A stretch of DNA of 64,000 bases from Psococerastis gibbosa. Taxonomy: Eukaryota > Arthropoda > Insecta > Psocodea > Psocidae. A program made the position numbers and the translations under genes. Position 1 is the first letter of the stretch; every line of letters begins with the position of its first letter. The notes beneath the pieces were generated by a model, which saw only the letters and a program-made list of their open reading frames with translations, was not told the DNA's origin and searched no databases. The stretch spans positions 7,192,001 to 7,256,000 of the forward strand of contig OZ020485.1 in the NCBI GenBank assembly GCA_963971405.1, read 5' to 3'. Below, one piece after another: positions 32,690-43,870 of this stretch.

Positions 32690-33065
32690 TTGTAATGAAG
32701 TGGTTTCCCGTTGCCTTTTGCATCCTTATGCCACTGACTCTTCATAGAGTTCCTCCACCATCGGAGTTTCCGAACCCAGGACAAAAAGTTCAGAAAAGGC
32801 TGTGTATCGCTTATTCCGGCTCCAACTCGGTCCCCTACCTGTTCAGTCGCCATTATGCGCTTCCAAAAGTAACACCTTCTGCATGTGATAATCCAAGGGA
32901 AGATAGAAGGCAGTGGGTTCCGGGCAGAAGAAGAACATCCTGGTTTAAAAACCCTGACGCAGTGGTTTGGCAAGAGCACGACTTCCCTTTTCAGAGCAGC
33001 AGTCTCCAAGGTCCAAATTAATGATCGCCAATCTTCGATAGAAGAGGCATTAAAATAAGAAGAAG
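32690..33065 (+). pseudogene. RTE-like LINE 3' relic, copy 1
   Basis: The frames read, with shifts, GRRRTSW, KSTTSLFRAAVSKVQI and SSIEEALK, then an AAGAAGAAGA tail. It closely parallels 39890-40255. It is the last stretch of a non-LTR reverse transcriptase plus its 3' end, and it is inactive. Confidence 0.6.
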
Positions 33066-34271
33066 ATGTCAGAAGTCACTGTCAGTACAAGCCATTTAAA
33101 AAAAAAGTTACGCGACGCACAGGAGCTATAGCCCTCTTTCGAATAACGTCTGATAAGGGGCCAGACTGGCAGATTGAGAGTTGGCAAAACCATGGTTATG
33201 ATTGGGTGTCACAAACTGCTTGTCAACTTGACGTATACTTTGTTCTCAATATTTACAGTCAATGTTCGTATTCATTTAATTTACCAAACAAGCGTATACA
33301 ACATTATGATACGTAATAATGGCAGGCTTATTTCTTATCATTCTATACCGACGTTCAATGTCCATGATATTGCCTTTACCTCAACCATAGCTCTCCAAGA
33401 ATGAAGTAACCACGGAGTAAATAGGCTTGCAATTTTCGGCAGATGCCCCTATCTGTTGCGTAAACCGGCAACTTGTTACACACATTGGCAATTTTATTCT
33501 GACCGCCACACCGTTATACTAATGTGGAGGAATCCGCGGATCATCTCGTTAAGGATGCTGCAACATTTAAGTAGGTAATGGATTTGGCCACATTCTAATC
33601 GTGACTCGCATGACCAATCATTCTTATGTCAAATACATTTAAGAGAAAAACGTGGAAAAAGAAGTCTAGAGGTTATAATAATCTTTATCTGTGGAAATTT
33701 TTATAAAATCGAAAATTTTAGGCTTGCAGTCACAACTAATAATTCTTTTGATGCCCCACCACGCTTAGAAGTTATCGTGAGAAACACGAGTGCACCACTA
33801 TGCATTGGAACATGGGAGTGCCGCCTAACTGCATAACAATAAACAAGGCAAATAATTCGTAACCCCTCATGAAAACTCCTCTGAGCGTGGTGGAACCGGG
33901 CCTAAGTAAGCAAAGGAAAATATTTACAAGAGAGTAATCCGAAAAGAGAAACCAGATAAAATTGGCGAAAATGGGATTTGAACCTAAATTATTAATTGCC
34001 CTGCAGCCAGGCGGGTAAGATGGGCATTCGCAGCGTAAACAATGAAGCGGCAAAACGTTGTGACTCCGAATATGATTGGAGGTTCTCGCCATAAGCGAGT
34101 CTACAGTAATTACATTCATAATGAAGCTATTTGAATGAATGAATGTGTACTAAATATAGAATTTAGATTGTGAAGTGCGGTGAAACATACCACGCGGATC
34201 CTATTGTCAGCCCTGTCGGCAGGATTGTACATTTGTTCTTCATTTCCCGCAATGTTCTTTTCTTATTTACG

Positions 34272-34428
34272 TTCTTCTTCTTCTTCTGGCTCAACAGCCC
34301 TTGATGGGCTTCGGCCTGCTCAATACACACTCCTCCAGTCATTTCGGTTTTGTACAACGCTCCACCATCTACGGACTACCAACTCGCGAAGGTCAGTTTC
34401 CAACTCATCCTTCCAGCGTTTTCGAGGA
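34272..34428 (-). pseudogene. LINE L3 family 3' relic
   Basis: Read on the minus strand, it matches the last 150 bp of L3, including the EQAKAHQGL-like end (EQAEAHQGLL) and the GAAGAAGAA tail. It is broken and short. Confidence 0.65.
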
Positions 34429-34618
34429 CTTCTTTTTTATGTTAAGTTGGAGCCCGACAAAATCAGTCACCTTCCCTTTGTCCACCTTTGCCATTTTCCC
34501 TTACGTTTCACCGCTATCACCATTACTTAGCTTATGCATTGGCGCCATCTATTCTATTTTATATCTTTGCTCGCAACATAGTGCACCGTAGGCTAATAAC
34601 CAATTCACATGTCTCCGA

Positions 34619-34770
34619 CTTAGTCCAGTAGGTAGATACCTGGACTATGAAGCGGAAAGCGGAGGTTCGAAACTCCACTTAAAAAAAGGAAATATGTTCC
34701 GTCAGTCCTCCGGTGCAGATCCTCAATGGATTGTCGTGCCACTGCCGGTTTTCTCAATTTTTTCAGGTTT
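34619..34770 (+). mobile_element. Possible tRNA-derived SINE S4
   Basis: The A-box-like TTAGTCCAGTAGGTAGATAC and the B-box GGTTCGAAACTCC are spaced as in a tRNA. The sequence after them is AT-rich without a clear tail. Only one copy is seen. Confidence 0.35.
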
Positions 34771-35194
34771 CCCTTTATCGTATTAATTTAATTTAACTAT
34801 TCTTCATCCCAATTGTTCAACTCATTAGGTCTTACAGTATAAGAAACCAATGTTTTATGATGCAATACAATTTTCCACCCGAAAGTAGAGTACGTAGTGA
34901 ACCTTGGAGGCAGGCCCACCTGCGATCTCCAATCACTCGAATTAAATGTCAACGCAGTGGGAGGCTTGTCATTAAACTTCCTACACACTGGCAGATCTAT
35001 TCTGTGCCAGGTCATTGCATATTAAACGACGCCAGCACCACCTTCACGGAACACCCCAACAAACAGAAAGATTCATCACATATACTTTCTTTGTGAGAAA
35101 TACACGCGGATTTTCTATCTATTTTATTTATCTATCTCTATCTATTCCTTCCATATTTCGTAAAAAGCTTTTGTTAGCTACTATCGGCCACAAT

Positions 35195-35379
35195 GATTTC
35201 CTAGACTTTTTCTCCCAGAGCGACAGACAGGCATTCAGACAGACAGACATTTCGTAAAAACCACTTTTTTGGGTTTCTGGGACCTCAAAACGTGCAAATC
35301 CGTTGAAATCTCGGAATCGAAAATTTCGACCATCACAAAGCTTTCCTTATACTACTCGTACGTATAAATTGGAAAGCAA
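35195..35379 (-). repeat. Repeat D, copy 4 (partial)
   Basis: On the minus strand it shows the left end of the family (GCTTTCCAATTTATACGTAC..AAGGAAAGC), then GAAATTTTCGATTCCGAGA and the GTCTG microsatellite. It ends there. Confidence 0.7.
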
Positions 35380-35426
35380 TAAATCTACAATAGGAATGCG
35401 TGGTCAACTTTAAACCGGCAACGATG

Positions 35427-36203
35427 TAATGGACAACTTGCATATATAAAAAAAAGCAGTCTGGAAAACTGCCCTCCTCTGATTGGCGGGTTAATTCCCA
35501 ACCGTACCACCCATGTCTAACTTATAAGGAGGGCACATTGCGTCAATTTTATTTAAGTTCATCGATTTCACGGCAAAATTGAGTTTTCTTACGGATGCCA
35601 TCATCGGTTTGCTTGCGTTTAGGATCCCTACGGTCTGATTGGTGGGGCTGTCTGCAAGTCTTCTGCCTTGTTTGTTAATTGGTCATGGTGTGAGGAAGTA
35701 GGGACACCATCATTGCAATTGGAACAAAGCTATTCTGTTTTATTATCGTTAATAAGGACAAATAATGATTCCAAATTGAGTAAATATTGTAGTTAATTGT
35801 GAGTCTGTTACATGTGAATTATCACCACAGAGTGGTAAGATGACCAAGCCTCCAATACAATGTATTAATTATTAGCCGTATTTTGCAACCTTCTTTTAAA
35901 TATCTAATATCTTTAAAAATATCTTTAAATAATTATAATATAAAAATAAATATTGAATGCTGTCATTTGATCTTTTGTGCCCCTATCAATGTCTGCTTCT
36001 TTACATTCCTACAGTTTCTTCATGTTTAAACATGAACAATCGTTGAGATCCTAACAGCAATTTCAAATCTTTTTTTTAATAACAAATAGTGCCCCTCTTT
36101 ATAAGTTAAACATGGGTGTTCAATTGGGAATTGAACCGCCAATCACAGCGAGGCAAAGGTCCACCTTCAGAGGAAATATTATATGCAAGTTGTCTATGAG
36201 AGA
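35427..36203. mobile_element. TIR element C (GACAACTTGCATA ends)
   Basis: The left end GGACAACTTGCATATA and right end TATATGCAAGTTGTC are inverted repeats about 777 bp apart. Parts of the inside resemble 15590-16010 and 61660-62045. There is no coding capacity. The flanks show no clear duplication. Confidence 0.5.
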
Positions 36204-36606
36204 CTTGCATGTATACATTGGAGGGTCTCTTTTACGACTATTTGTCCAAAATCTTTGAAATTTGACCAGCGTGGTAGTTTTACGTTACCTGATAAGCTAA
36301 ACACAGAAATGCAGTGGAATTCATGAAATGAACGGAAAGGTAGAATAACAGATATTTCATTACAAAAGAGCAGAATCCCATTTTATTCCTCGAAGCAAAT
36401 GCCTTCTGCCCCCAAGCAATTGCTCTACATTTGTGAAGTAAAAGGTTTTATGAATTCCTCCACTAATGCTTAATCTATTCTATATAGCTTACGTAATTGC
36501 CTGGCATACACAGAGAGCCCCCGAAGCCGAGATCATAGTTCACATTGCAGAAGAGCGAGGGGAAACTGCGGAAGGCATGTCAATGGATTTATTTGAATAG
36601 ACTTAC

Positions 36607-36773
36607 GATTGTCGGAGAAGTCGTCGACTAGAATGATCTCCTTAATGAGATGTTCGGGGCTGCGATTCATAACGGACACGATGGTCCGCAGAAGAGTGGA
36701 CCGCGCCTCGTTGTGGAACGTTATCACCACGCTTGTCGGCGGCAGATCAGTCTTCCATCTCTTTCTTTTGCAT
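36607..36773 (-). CDS. GALNT2: GALNT2-like, start of catalytic domain
   Basis: 167 nt encoding [39 protein letters not shown] and [15 protein letters not shown]. This is the nucleotide-binding start of the GT27 domain, and [11 protein letters not shown] is a family signature. The first base completes a Pro codon from the stem exon and the last base begins one in the micro-exon. The acceptor is TTTTTTGCAG and the donor GTAAGT. The conserved PTSVV start rules out ATG within the exon as a true initiator. Confidence 0.95.
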
Positions 36774-37784
36774 CTGCAAAAAAAGAATATAATAATAATA
36801 ATGTCCTGAAGGACTTTTTATGGACCTACTTATAGTGGAATGTAGGGCTCTTGTCCAATGCCAACGACCCCATGGATTTCGGACATGATTTGTATTGTTT
36901 CCGAATGCCTTTTTGGCCATTGGCATTCTGGCACACGTGCTCGATGTTATCCTACTACGGTCAAGCTGCAACAAGCTTACCATTGACTATGTATTGTAGA
37001 ATATATAATATAATCATGACTTCAACAAGTAAAGGTACGAGTCAACTGAAACTAGTTGTAACAAAACACGTTACAACATGAAACAGCAAGAGGCAGCACA
37101 GCTCTAGTCAGTCGCCATTTTACTCCCACGTAGTTCGTTCGGATATTCCCTCTGTTTTCTCACATTATTAATTCATCCAGTTTTAGTCTGGTATAACTGG
37201 TAACAAAATCTCTACTCCGTCGTGCGCCTAAAGTTAAACAGCAAGATAGTCTACGAAGCTGGGCGCCCAGACCATCTAATCGACCGCACCGTTAATAAAG
37301 GTAAGGCAAACGTCTGAGGAGAGATTAATAATCCACACTAGAAACATTTGCTGTCATCTGAAAGCTGAAGAGTAAAAACAAGGCGAAGGAAATTTTGAGG
37401 GAAATGATAGAGAATAAAAAAGTGTTTAAAAGGGAGAACCTCTAGGGTTTTCTTTATTACCTCATAAATGCATACTAATTCAGCGGCGAAATCCTTTCCT
37501 GAGAGTACCTTTAAGTCCTCGTCGACAGCATCCCAAATATTATAACAGTGAAATTACGTAAGGGAAACTTTGAGAGTAGACATTGGACAGATGATTGCAT
37601 TTAAGCTGAAGTACCGGACCCCATCAGAAAAGAAAAAAGTTTAAAGAAGTTTAACGGTGGTTGTCTCGACTATTTTATGGGTATGTGTAGCATGTCAATG
37701 GTGGGTAAATGGTCTAGTGATACATTTTAATACTTCCCTTTTTTCAGTTAAATTTGTAATATTGTATAAAATTGTATTATTTAT

Positions 37785-37862
37785 TATGGGTTCATTGTAA
37801 GAGTGGGCCGAAAGGCTCCCAATTCGCCTATATGGAAAATAAAGACAGTTTTCTTTCATTCT
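37785..37862 (+). repeat. Retroposon 3'-end-like sequence, copy 2
   Basis: GTAAGAGTGGGCCGAAAGGC and ATGGAAAATAAAGACAGTTT match 27522-27600. Confidence 0.45.
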
Positions 37863-38480
37863 TTCTTGTGCCAATATTGCAACAATAATATGAAATCAGG
37901 CCCAGATTCTTCACCTCAGATAATCACTAAATTCCCTCAAAGAGGTACATATAAGGTACAATAAGGTACCTCCCTCAATCTGTTTCTATAGAGCAATTAA
38001 GTAAAGTTCACATGAGATATCGATCGTATAGAGATATAATTAAGGAATTCGCTTGAAGAAGATAAGTTCCCCTCCATTTTTGAAATACCTACCGTACATA
38101 CAAATTATCTATATTTGTTGAGAAATATTTTAAGGCCTGAGGTGTGGGGGAAATTAAAAAAACAAAATGGGGACACCCACATCTACAACGCAAGGCAAAG
38201 GGGAAACCTTGTAAGACCCACACCTCGCACAGCCAAGTGTGAGCGATTGGATCCTATACTACAAAGATTCGCCTACGTTAGAAAATTCCGGTTTGCTGAG
38301 TGGCTACGCTACGGAGACGCATGAAACCCGAACCAAAGCAAAGTCCACGACCACAAGCCGACACAGTTTCATGAGCAAAGGAGAGGTGTAACCAGAGGGC
38401 CACAATGTGAAACATCAGGTTACAAAACCGGATTACAATAAGCCAATAGGGGCTACCAAACCCGACAGGTTTCAACCTAA

Positions 38481-39250
38481 AGAACCGGTCCGAGTTTACT
38501 CGAACATGCTTTCCAATTTATCAAGTAGTAGCTAGAGAAAATGAGTAATTTCATGGTAAATAATTTTCCTATGGTTAAATTTCGGATATCACGGGGGGTG
38601 GGTCGCCCACCTGACGTCACTGGAGGTGACGTAAATTCTAGATAGGTCAGACCAACAAATTACCACCCAGCAATAATGGCAGGGCCCGCAATGCATTCGA
38701 CCGTGAATTTTCGTAACACCTAAAACATGCCTGAAGGTAAAAATCATCGATGGAAAGGTTTCACAGAAAAATTATTTTTTAGTCATTTTTCATTAAAATT
38801 TAGTTATTTTTATTTTTTTACCCCCAGAAGCAAACTATCAAGGGGCAAGCGACCCCCCGCATTTTGTCAACATTAATACCGACTACAATATATGTGAATT
38901 CAAAAGAAATCGTTGGAGCCGTTTTTGAGAAATAATTTTTTTAGGCGTTTTTTTTTAGTTTTTTGAGAATAAAACCCCCAAATTAAGTTAGCCCCAAATA
39001 AAAAAAATAAAATAAAATAAAAAATTGTTCCGAGGTATGATTTTTATAAACCTACATTCAAAATTTCATCAAAATCGACCGAGTAGTTTGCCCAGAAATC
39101 GACGCACAGACAGACATACAGACAGACATTTTGTAAAAACCACTTTTTTGGGTTCCTGGGACCTCAAAACGTGTAAATCCGTTGAAATCTCGGAATCGAA
39201 AATGTCGACCATCACAAAGCTTTCCTTATACTACGTATAAATTGGAAAGC
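38481..39250 (-). repeat. Repeat D, copy 5 (near full length)
   Basis: Inverted relative to copy 1 and near complete. The hairpin end (CGAGTTTACTCG) is at 38490 and the palindromic end GTATAAATTGGAAAGC is at 39235-39250. It includes the AAGTGACGTCA-like and GTCTG blocks and keeps both ends. Confidence 0.75.
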
Positions 39251-39889
39251 AAAAATACTTTTCTCCTCCGACTGTGCCTTGACATTGGCATTCTCAGACC
39301 GGAACTAGCAGGACCAGCGTGCCTTTTACTTGCCTGCAGGAGACTGAAGTCTGAACAGACGTAACCAACCGAACCGAACCCCACTGGGAGCGAAGCAATC
39401 AGCCAGAGGCGCGCGCCCTGTAATCACTCAGCCAACTAACTATCCTAATATGAGACTTTGCTTCTAATACATGGCTCAGTACCATTGTACATAGCTGAGG
39501 GACGGCCAGCCTGTATGAATACGATGCTCACACTGCATATTATGCAAAGAAGTAGAATACAATAGAAAGGGTCTAGCCAGGGCCATGGGATTCAATGAGG
39601 CGGTGAGGTGGTCGTTACAGGCGCCAAATCAAAATACTACCAAAAAAGGTATAAACGTGTCTTACGACACCGCGCACAGTAAGGAGCCACGTACAGAGTT
39701 ATACCTGTATGTATAAATGTGCCTTCAACATTTTTTGAAAAAACTAAAATGGAAAACAATTATGGATAGGTATGATTTATATTTATTGTAGTACAGGAAT
39801 AGCTCATGTACAAGTATATATTTTTAACAATAATTTAGTATAGGTAGTACCGCCTTGGAAAGCCTTGCCTCATGCAGAAAAATTCCTTA

Positions 39890-40255
39890 ATAATAAGCAT
39901 AGAAACATCGGTGTCGGAATCCGGCTTATCGTGGAGAGATCGTATTCGTAATGCTGACGTCTTGAGGCGAATGGATACAGAAGCCGAGTAGCTGCTGACA
40001 GTTAAGAAATGAAAACTAACATACTTCGGCCATGCGATGAGGAAAGAAAAATGTCGCCTACTACTTGTAATAATCCTGTGGAAGTTAGAAAGACTGAGGG
40101 CTTCCGGCAGATAAAGAACATCCTGGTTGAAACCCCTAAGGCAGTGGCCTGGCTAGAGCACGACTTCCCTTTTCTGAGCAGCAGTCTCCAAGGTCCAAAT
40201 TGCCATGATGGTGGCCAATCTTCGATAGAAGAGGCATTTAAAGAAGAAGCAGCAT
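39890..40255 (+). pseudogene. RTE-like LINE 3' relic, copy 2
   Basis: Read with shifts: WRDRIRNADVLRRMDTEAE, LLTVKK, KLTYFGHAMR, RTSWLKPLRQW, STTSLF..AAVSKVQIAMM and ANLR, then AAGAAGAAGC. Several stops break it. It is the C-terminus of a non-LTR reverse transcriptase, of a subfamily distinct from L3. Confidence 0.65.
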
Positions 40256-41098
40256 AGAAAAGTGTACACACACAATGCCTAACTTATGAAAATTTTCTTA
40301 CACATGAAACCATTTTTTAAGTCAGGCGTGAGAAAGTAACATGGTAGAATACGTCAGCATCGTTTCAGGAAGAAGTCAAAATAGCAAACATCAGCATCAA
40401 AATGAATCAACAAAATTTTATTCCTCCCCTTTTTCGTGGCAGCAGAAGCTAGGACCGCATTTTTAACATACCAAGGGGATGGTCGTGACCTGCATTTAAA
40501 CCGGAGGAGAAAACACACACAGGCGTTCAAAATCAGATTTAAATATAAATATATATAAAATATCGATAGTAAAGCCATCGCTGAGAAATTGGTAGAAAGA
40601 ACAAGTGTTCCACTACATTTTGATAAATAGCATGTGGCCGTCAGTAACACCGATTGGCCACAATAATGGTACTTGATAGATATAAATACGAATAGGTGCA
40701 AGGAATTATGTCATTGACGGCTGCATTATAAATATCAACATGTAGAGGAACATTTGTTTTTTTCTAAAAATTCCTTAATGCCAGTTCTACGATCGCTATT
40801 TAATGCGAATTTTGACTATGTGCTAATACAGGTAGTTTGAGTGTTCCGGTTGTCTCTTACCAGTCATTTCTGACTGTGTAACAGAAAATAGCCAAGGCTG
40901 GACGAATCGAAGAGTAACATGAAGACAACGAGGTTGTTCAATGGCTGGGCAAATACTGTACTGTCAACTGACAAATGCCAAGGTATTGCATTGGACAACA
41001 ATTTACAATCGAATTAACCCGCGACAGTGGAAAGTCAGGTGACAGAGAAAGTCGTATATAAATATTGTTCCCTGACGGACTACGAGTAATAATATGAC

Positions 41099-41442
41099 CA
41101 ATAAGGTTCTATAGGGACAGTTTTGGTCACTAGGTTCGCTGACGACAATAAGATATCCATATTATTCAAAATGGCCGCCGTTTGCATGTGAAAACTAAGT
41201 TCTTAGCATCTAATTAATTCTTTTAATATTTTTTATAATATTTTTACTATGCTTGGACTTATTGCGCTGCATATAATTTAATATATTCATTCTCCGTGAT
41301 TTATAGAAAAATATCACTTTAAAATAATACATAAATAAAATAATTTTAAAATATTATTGAGGCTTATGGAAAAATCAACGCTTTGATATCTTAGTAACTG
41401 GTGCTGCCATCTACAAAATGACTACTCAAATGAACCTCATTC
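41099..41442. mobile_element. TIR element F, copy 2
   Basis: Very similar to 8730-9077 through its whole length. The ends are CCAATAAGGTTC and GAACCTCATTCA. The core includes AGTTTTGGTCACTAGGTTCG and GGTGCTGCCATCTACAAAAT. It is non-coding. Confidence 0.7.
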
Positions 41443-42175
41443 AATATATTCTTTACGGTTTTCTTGTCAACCATTATAAGCTGGCACAGATGGAAAAGAA
41501 CGGGGATTATTTGAAGCTTTTTGGCGCGGAAGGAAAAATAATCTTCAGGTTTGTAAATAAAGGCATTAAAATGTGTCATCTTACTTTAACAGAGAGAAAT
41601 ATTATTGACACTGAAACAAAAGGAATGCTATTTAAACCCTTGTTTATACATCAGTGCATTAATACCATAAAAAGATAACACCAGAAAGGCTTCGCTCAGG
41701 CATATCATTTGAGGGTAGGAGGTTAATTTCATGTAAGTATTTGTTTGCAAAAAGTTGGTTATTGAATATAGTGGGGTTTAAGCATTTTGATATTACATAT
41801 GGTAAAGATTAGATTTTTACAGAAGAAGATTCATATAACTGCAATAAGGGGTTTCCCCCCGGGAGACCCTTTTTATATCATTTTGATTCGATACAGTGAG
41901 GTTACACACATTTTGAAAGTAAATAGCTATATTTTCACTCTGCCACTGAGTATTTTCCTGGAAGGTAATATTATTGTAACTGGAACTGAATGAATGCTGA
42001 TGAATGAATATTTTCAACCCTTTATTAAGAGCCCTCCCAATATCCGTTTAAAAATAAAAATAAATTAAAATGACACAAAAAATATCCATTTTATAGACTA
42101 GAGCAATAAAATATGTTAAATCCCTACTCCGTACTATGTGTATGTGTTGATATAATATTATGTAGTCATAACTAA

Positions 42176-42180
42176 CGCCG
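42176..42180. repeat. Transib target-site duplication, left
   Basis: CGCCG, identical to 46433-46437. Five bases and GC-rich, as expected for Transib. Confidence 0.9.
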
Positions 42181-42216
42181 CACAGTGGGGTATTTGCCCG
42201 ATTTAGCTGGCCAAAA
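42181..42216. repeat. Transib left terminal inverted repeat
   Basis: 36 bp, starting CACAGTGGGGTATTTGCC and ending GGCCAAAA, perfectly inverted at 46397-46432. CACAGTG equals the recombination-signal heptamer. After a 23-nt spacer comes CCAAAACTC, which matches 6 of 9 positions of the RSS nonamer consensus ACAAAAACC. Confidence 0.93.
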
Positions 42217-42245
42217 CTCAGAAAATCAAGCGATTTTCATGAAAC

Positions 42246-42765
42246 TTGGTGGAAAGGTGGATCTTAGGTAGAAAAAAATTACAAAAAAATTTTGTTAAAA
42301 AAAATTCAAGATGGCGGCCAAAATTGACCAAATTCTATATCTCAGCTTATTATGAACTAATTCAAGCCAAAATTCATATTTAGGTGCATCTTAGGTAGAA
42401 AAAAATCACAAAAAAATTTTGTTAAAAAAAATCCAAGATGGCGGTCAAAATCGACCAAATTCTATATCTCAGCTTATTATGAACTAATTCAAGCCAAAAT
42501 TCATATTTAGGTGCATCTTAGGTAGAAAAAAATTACGAAAAATTTTTGTTAAAAAAAATCCAAGATGGCGGCCAAAATCGACCAAATTCTATATCTCAGC
42601 TTATTATGAATTAATTCAAGCCAAAATTCATATTTAGGTGCATCTTAGGTAGAAAAAAATTACAAAAAATTTTTGTTAAAAAAAATTCAAGATGGCGGCC
42701 AAAATCGGCAAAAGTCTATATCTCAGCTTATTATGGGCTAATTGAGGCCAAAATTCATATTTAGG
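42246..42765. repeat. 127-bp tandem repeats inside Transib, four units
   Basis: The unit, starting near ATCTTAGGTAGAAAAAAAT, repeats with an exact 127-bp period (starts 42261, 42388, 42515 and 42642) and a partial fifth unit. Each contains CAAGATGGCGG (42307, 42434, 42561, 42688), close to the YY1/Pho binding consensus. The block lies past the transposase stop, near the left end. Confidence 0.9.
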
Positions 42766-43119
42766 TGGAAATATATCATATTAGTTGATATGCAAATTTT
42801 GACAGCCATAAATAAATTATTTATTTATTAAATAAATAAATAATCAAATATTTGGGTAGTCAAGATCAGCTTATAACCTGAATCTAGCCTTTAAATTGGT
42901 CAAAATATTTTCGTTCGGTAGCCTATGTAGGCCTAGATATTGATTCATTAAATGCCAAAGGCAAACATTAAGTGGTACAATACAAGCAGGCTAAATACCC
43001 CGATAAGCTGGATTTAGGAAATTTAAAACATTAAACATTAAAACAGTGCCGATTTGTATATTGCAAAAAGTAGAGAGATCAGAGGCAACTTTCTGCTATT
43101 GGCTCCCTTTCCCCTTCAG

Positions 43120-43379
43120 TTATTCATCTGATTCTGATGAGCTGGCTGATTCCTCCTCTATAATTAGCATGTTAGTGCTCTCTTCTGATAATTTTTTGGA
43201 TGGTCTTCTATGCAGCCGTGTATTGATGTATTCAAGAGACAGCAAGGGGTCTGAAGTTAGAAGCAGTCTGTTTAACACATCCTCATTTGTGGCTATGCGA
43301 GAACATTTTCGCGAATACCCCTTGCGGTACTTGCGGAGGCTTTTGTTCCGTGCTTCCGCTGCCTCCTCTGACAACTGGC
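43120..43379 (-). CDS. Transib transposase, exon 4 (catalytic Glu region, stop)
   Basis: This exon completes a split Gly codon, then reads QLSEEAAEARNKSLRKYRK, CSRIATNEDVLNRLLLTSDP and ends in a Ser/Glu-rich tail ESASSSESDE and TAA. SEEAAEARNK.LRKYRK aligns with the RAG1 block ASEGNESGNKLFRRFRK that holds its third acidic residue. The Glu cluster is at residues 582-586 of the joined protein. The acceptor is TTAATTTTAG. Confidence 0.9.
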
Positions 43380-43500
43380 CTAAAATTAAATCGAATAATT
43401 AATGAAAAATATATAATTATATAAACTATTGTAATAGGTATATAGAATACAGTACAATCACATCATTGAAAAAGTATAGGTTAGTAATTAAATTAAATAC

Positions 43501-43710
43501 CAATAGGCAGAAGAGAGCTCTCGACTATTACAGGCCCGTGGACCAACAACTTGTGGAGGGTCGGTGTCATTGGGTACCATTGATAATTTGTCACGTATAA
43601 TTCGGCAGTTTCCTTCGTATAAATTCCAAATTTTTCAACATCAATTTTCCTCGTAGAACACAATACCTCGATGATTACTTTGAGGCGTTGGATTAAGGAT
43701 AAGTCAAACC
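43501..43710 (-). CDS. Transib transposase, exon 3
   Basis: 210 nt, phase 1 to phase 1. The acceptor is TTTGTTCCAG and the donor GTATTT. It encodes GFDLSLIQRLKVIIEVL, DVEKFGIYTKETAELYV and YPMTPTLHKLLVHGPVIVES. TPTLHKLLVHG is a Transib-conserved stretch between the second Asp and the Glu. The two flanking introns are only 160 and 121 bp. Confidence 0.9.
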
Positions 43711-43870
43711 CTGGAACAAATAAATAACAAGTTAATATAATATACTAGAGATAAATTGAGCATTTTATATAGGCCTATATAGCAATGTAATGTGTTTTCA
43801 AAAATAAACAGTAGGGTACCTACGTAGTATATGAACAGAGAGGAGGAAAATATTTCTTCATTCGACTCAC

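Larger units (their letters stand above)
32151..36606 (-). other. GALNT2 intron, 4.5 kb
   Basis: It holds SINE S3 (32419-32612), a LINE relic (32690-33065), an RTE 3' relic (34272-34428), a possible SINE (34619-34770), repeat D copy 4 (35195-35379) and TIR element C (35427-36203). Nothing is recognised in 33070-34270. Confidence 0.55.
36774..42175 (-). other. GALNT2 15-kb intron, part right of the exon at 36607
   Basis: It holds a retroposon tail (37785-37862), repeat D copy 5 (38481-39250), a LINE relic (39890-40255) and TIR element F copy 2 (41099-41442). I recognise nothing in 36774-37784, 37863-38480, 39251-39889, 40256-41098 or 41443-42175. Confidence 0.5.
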
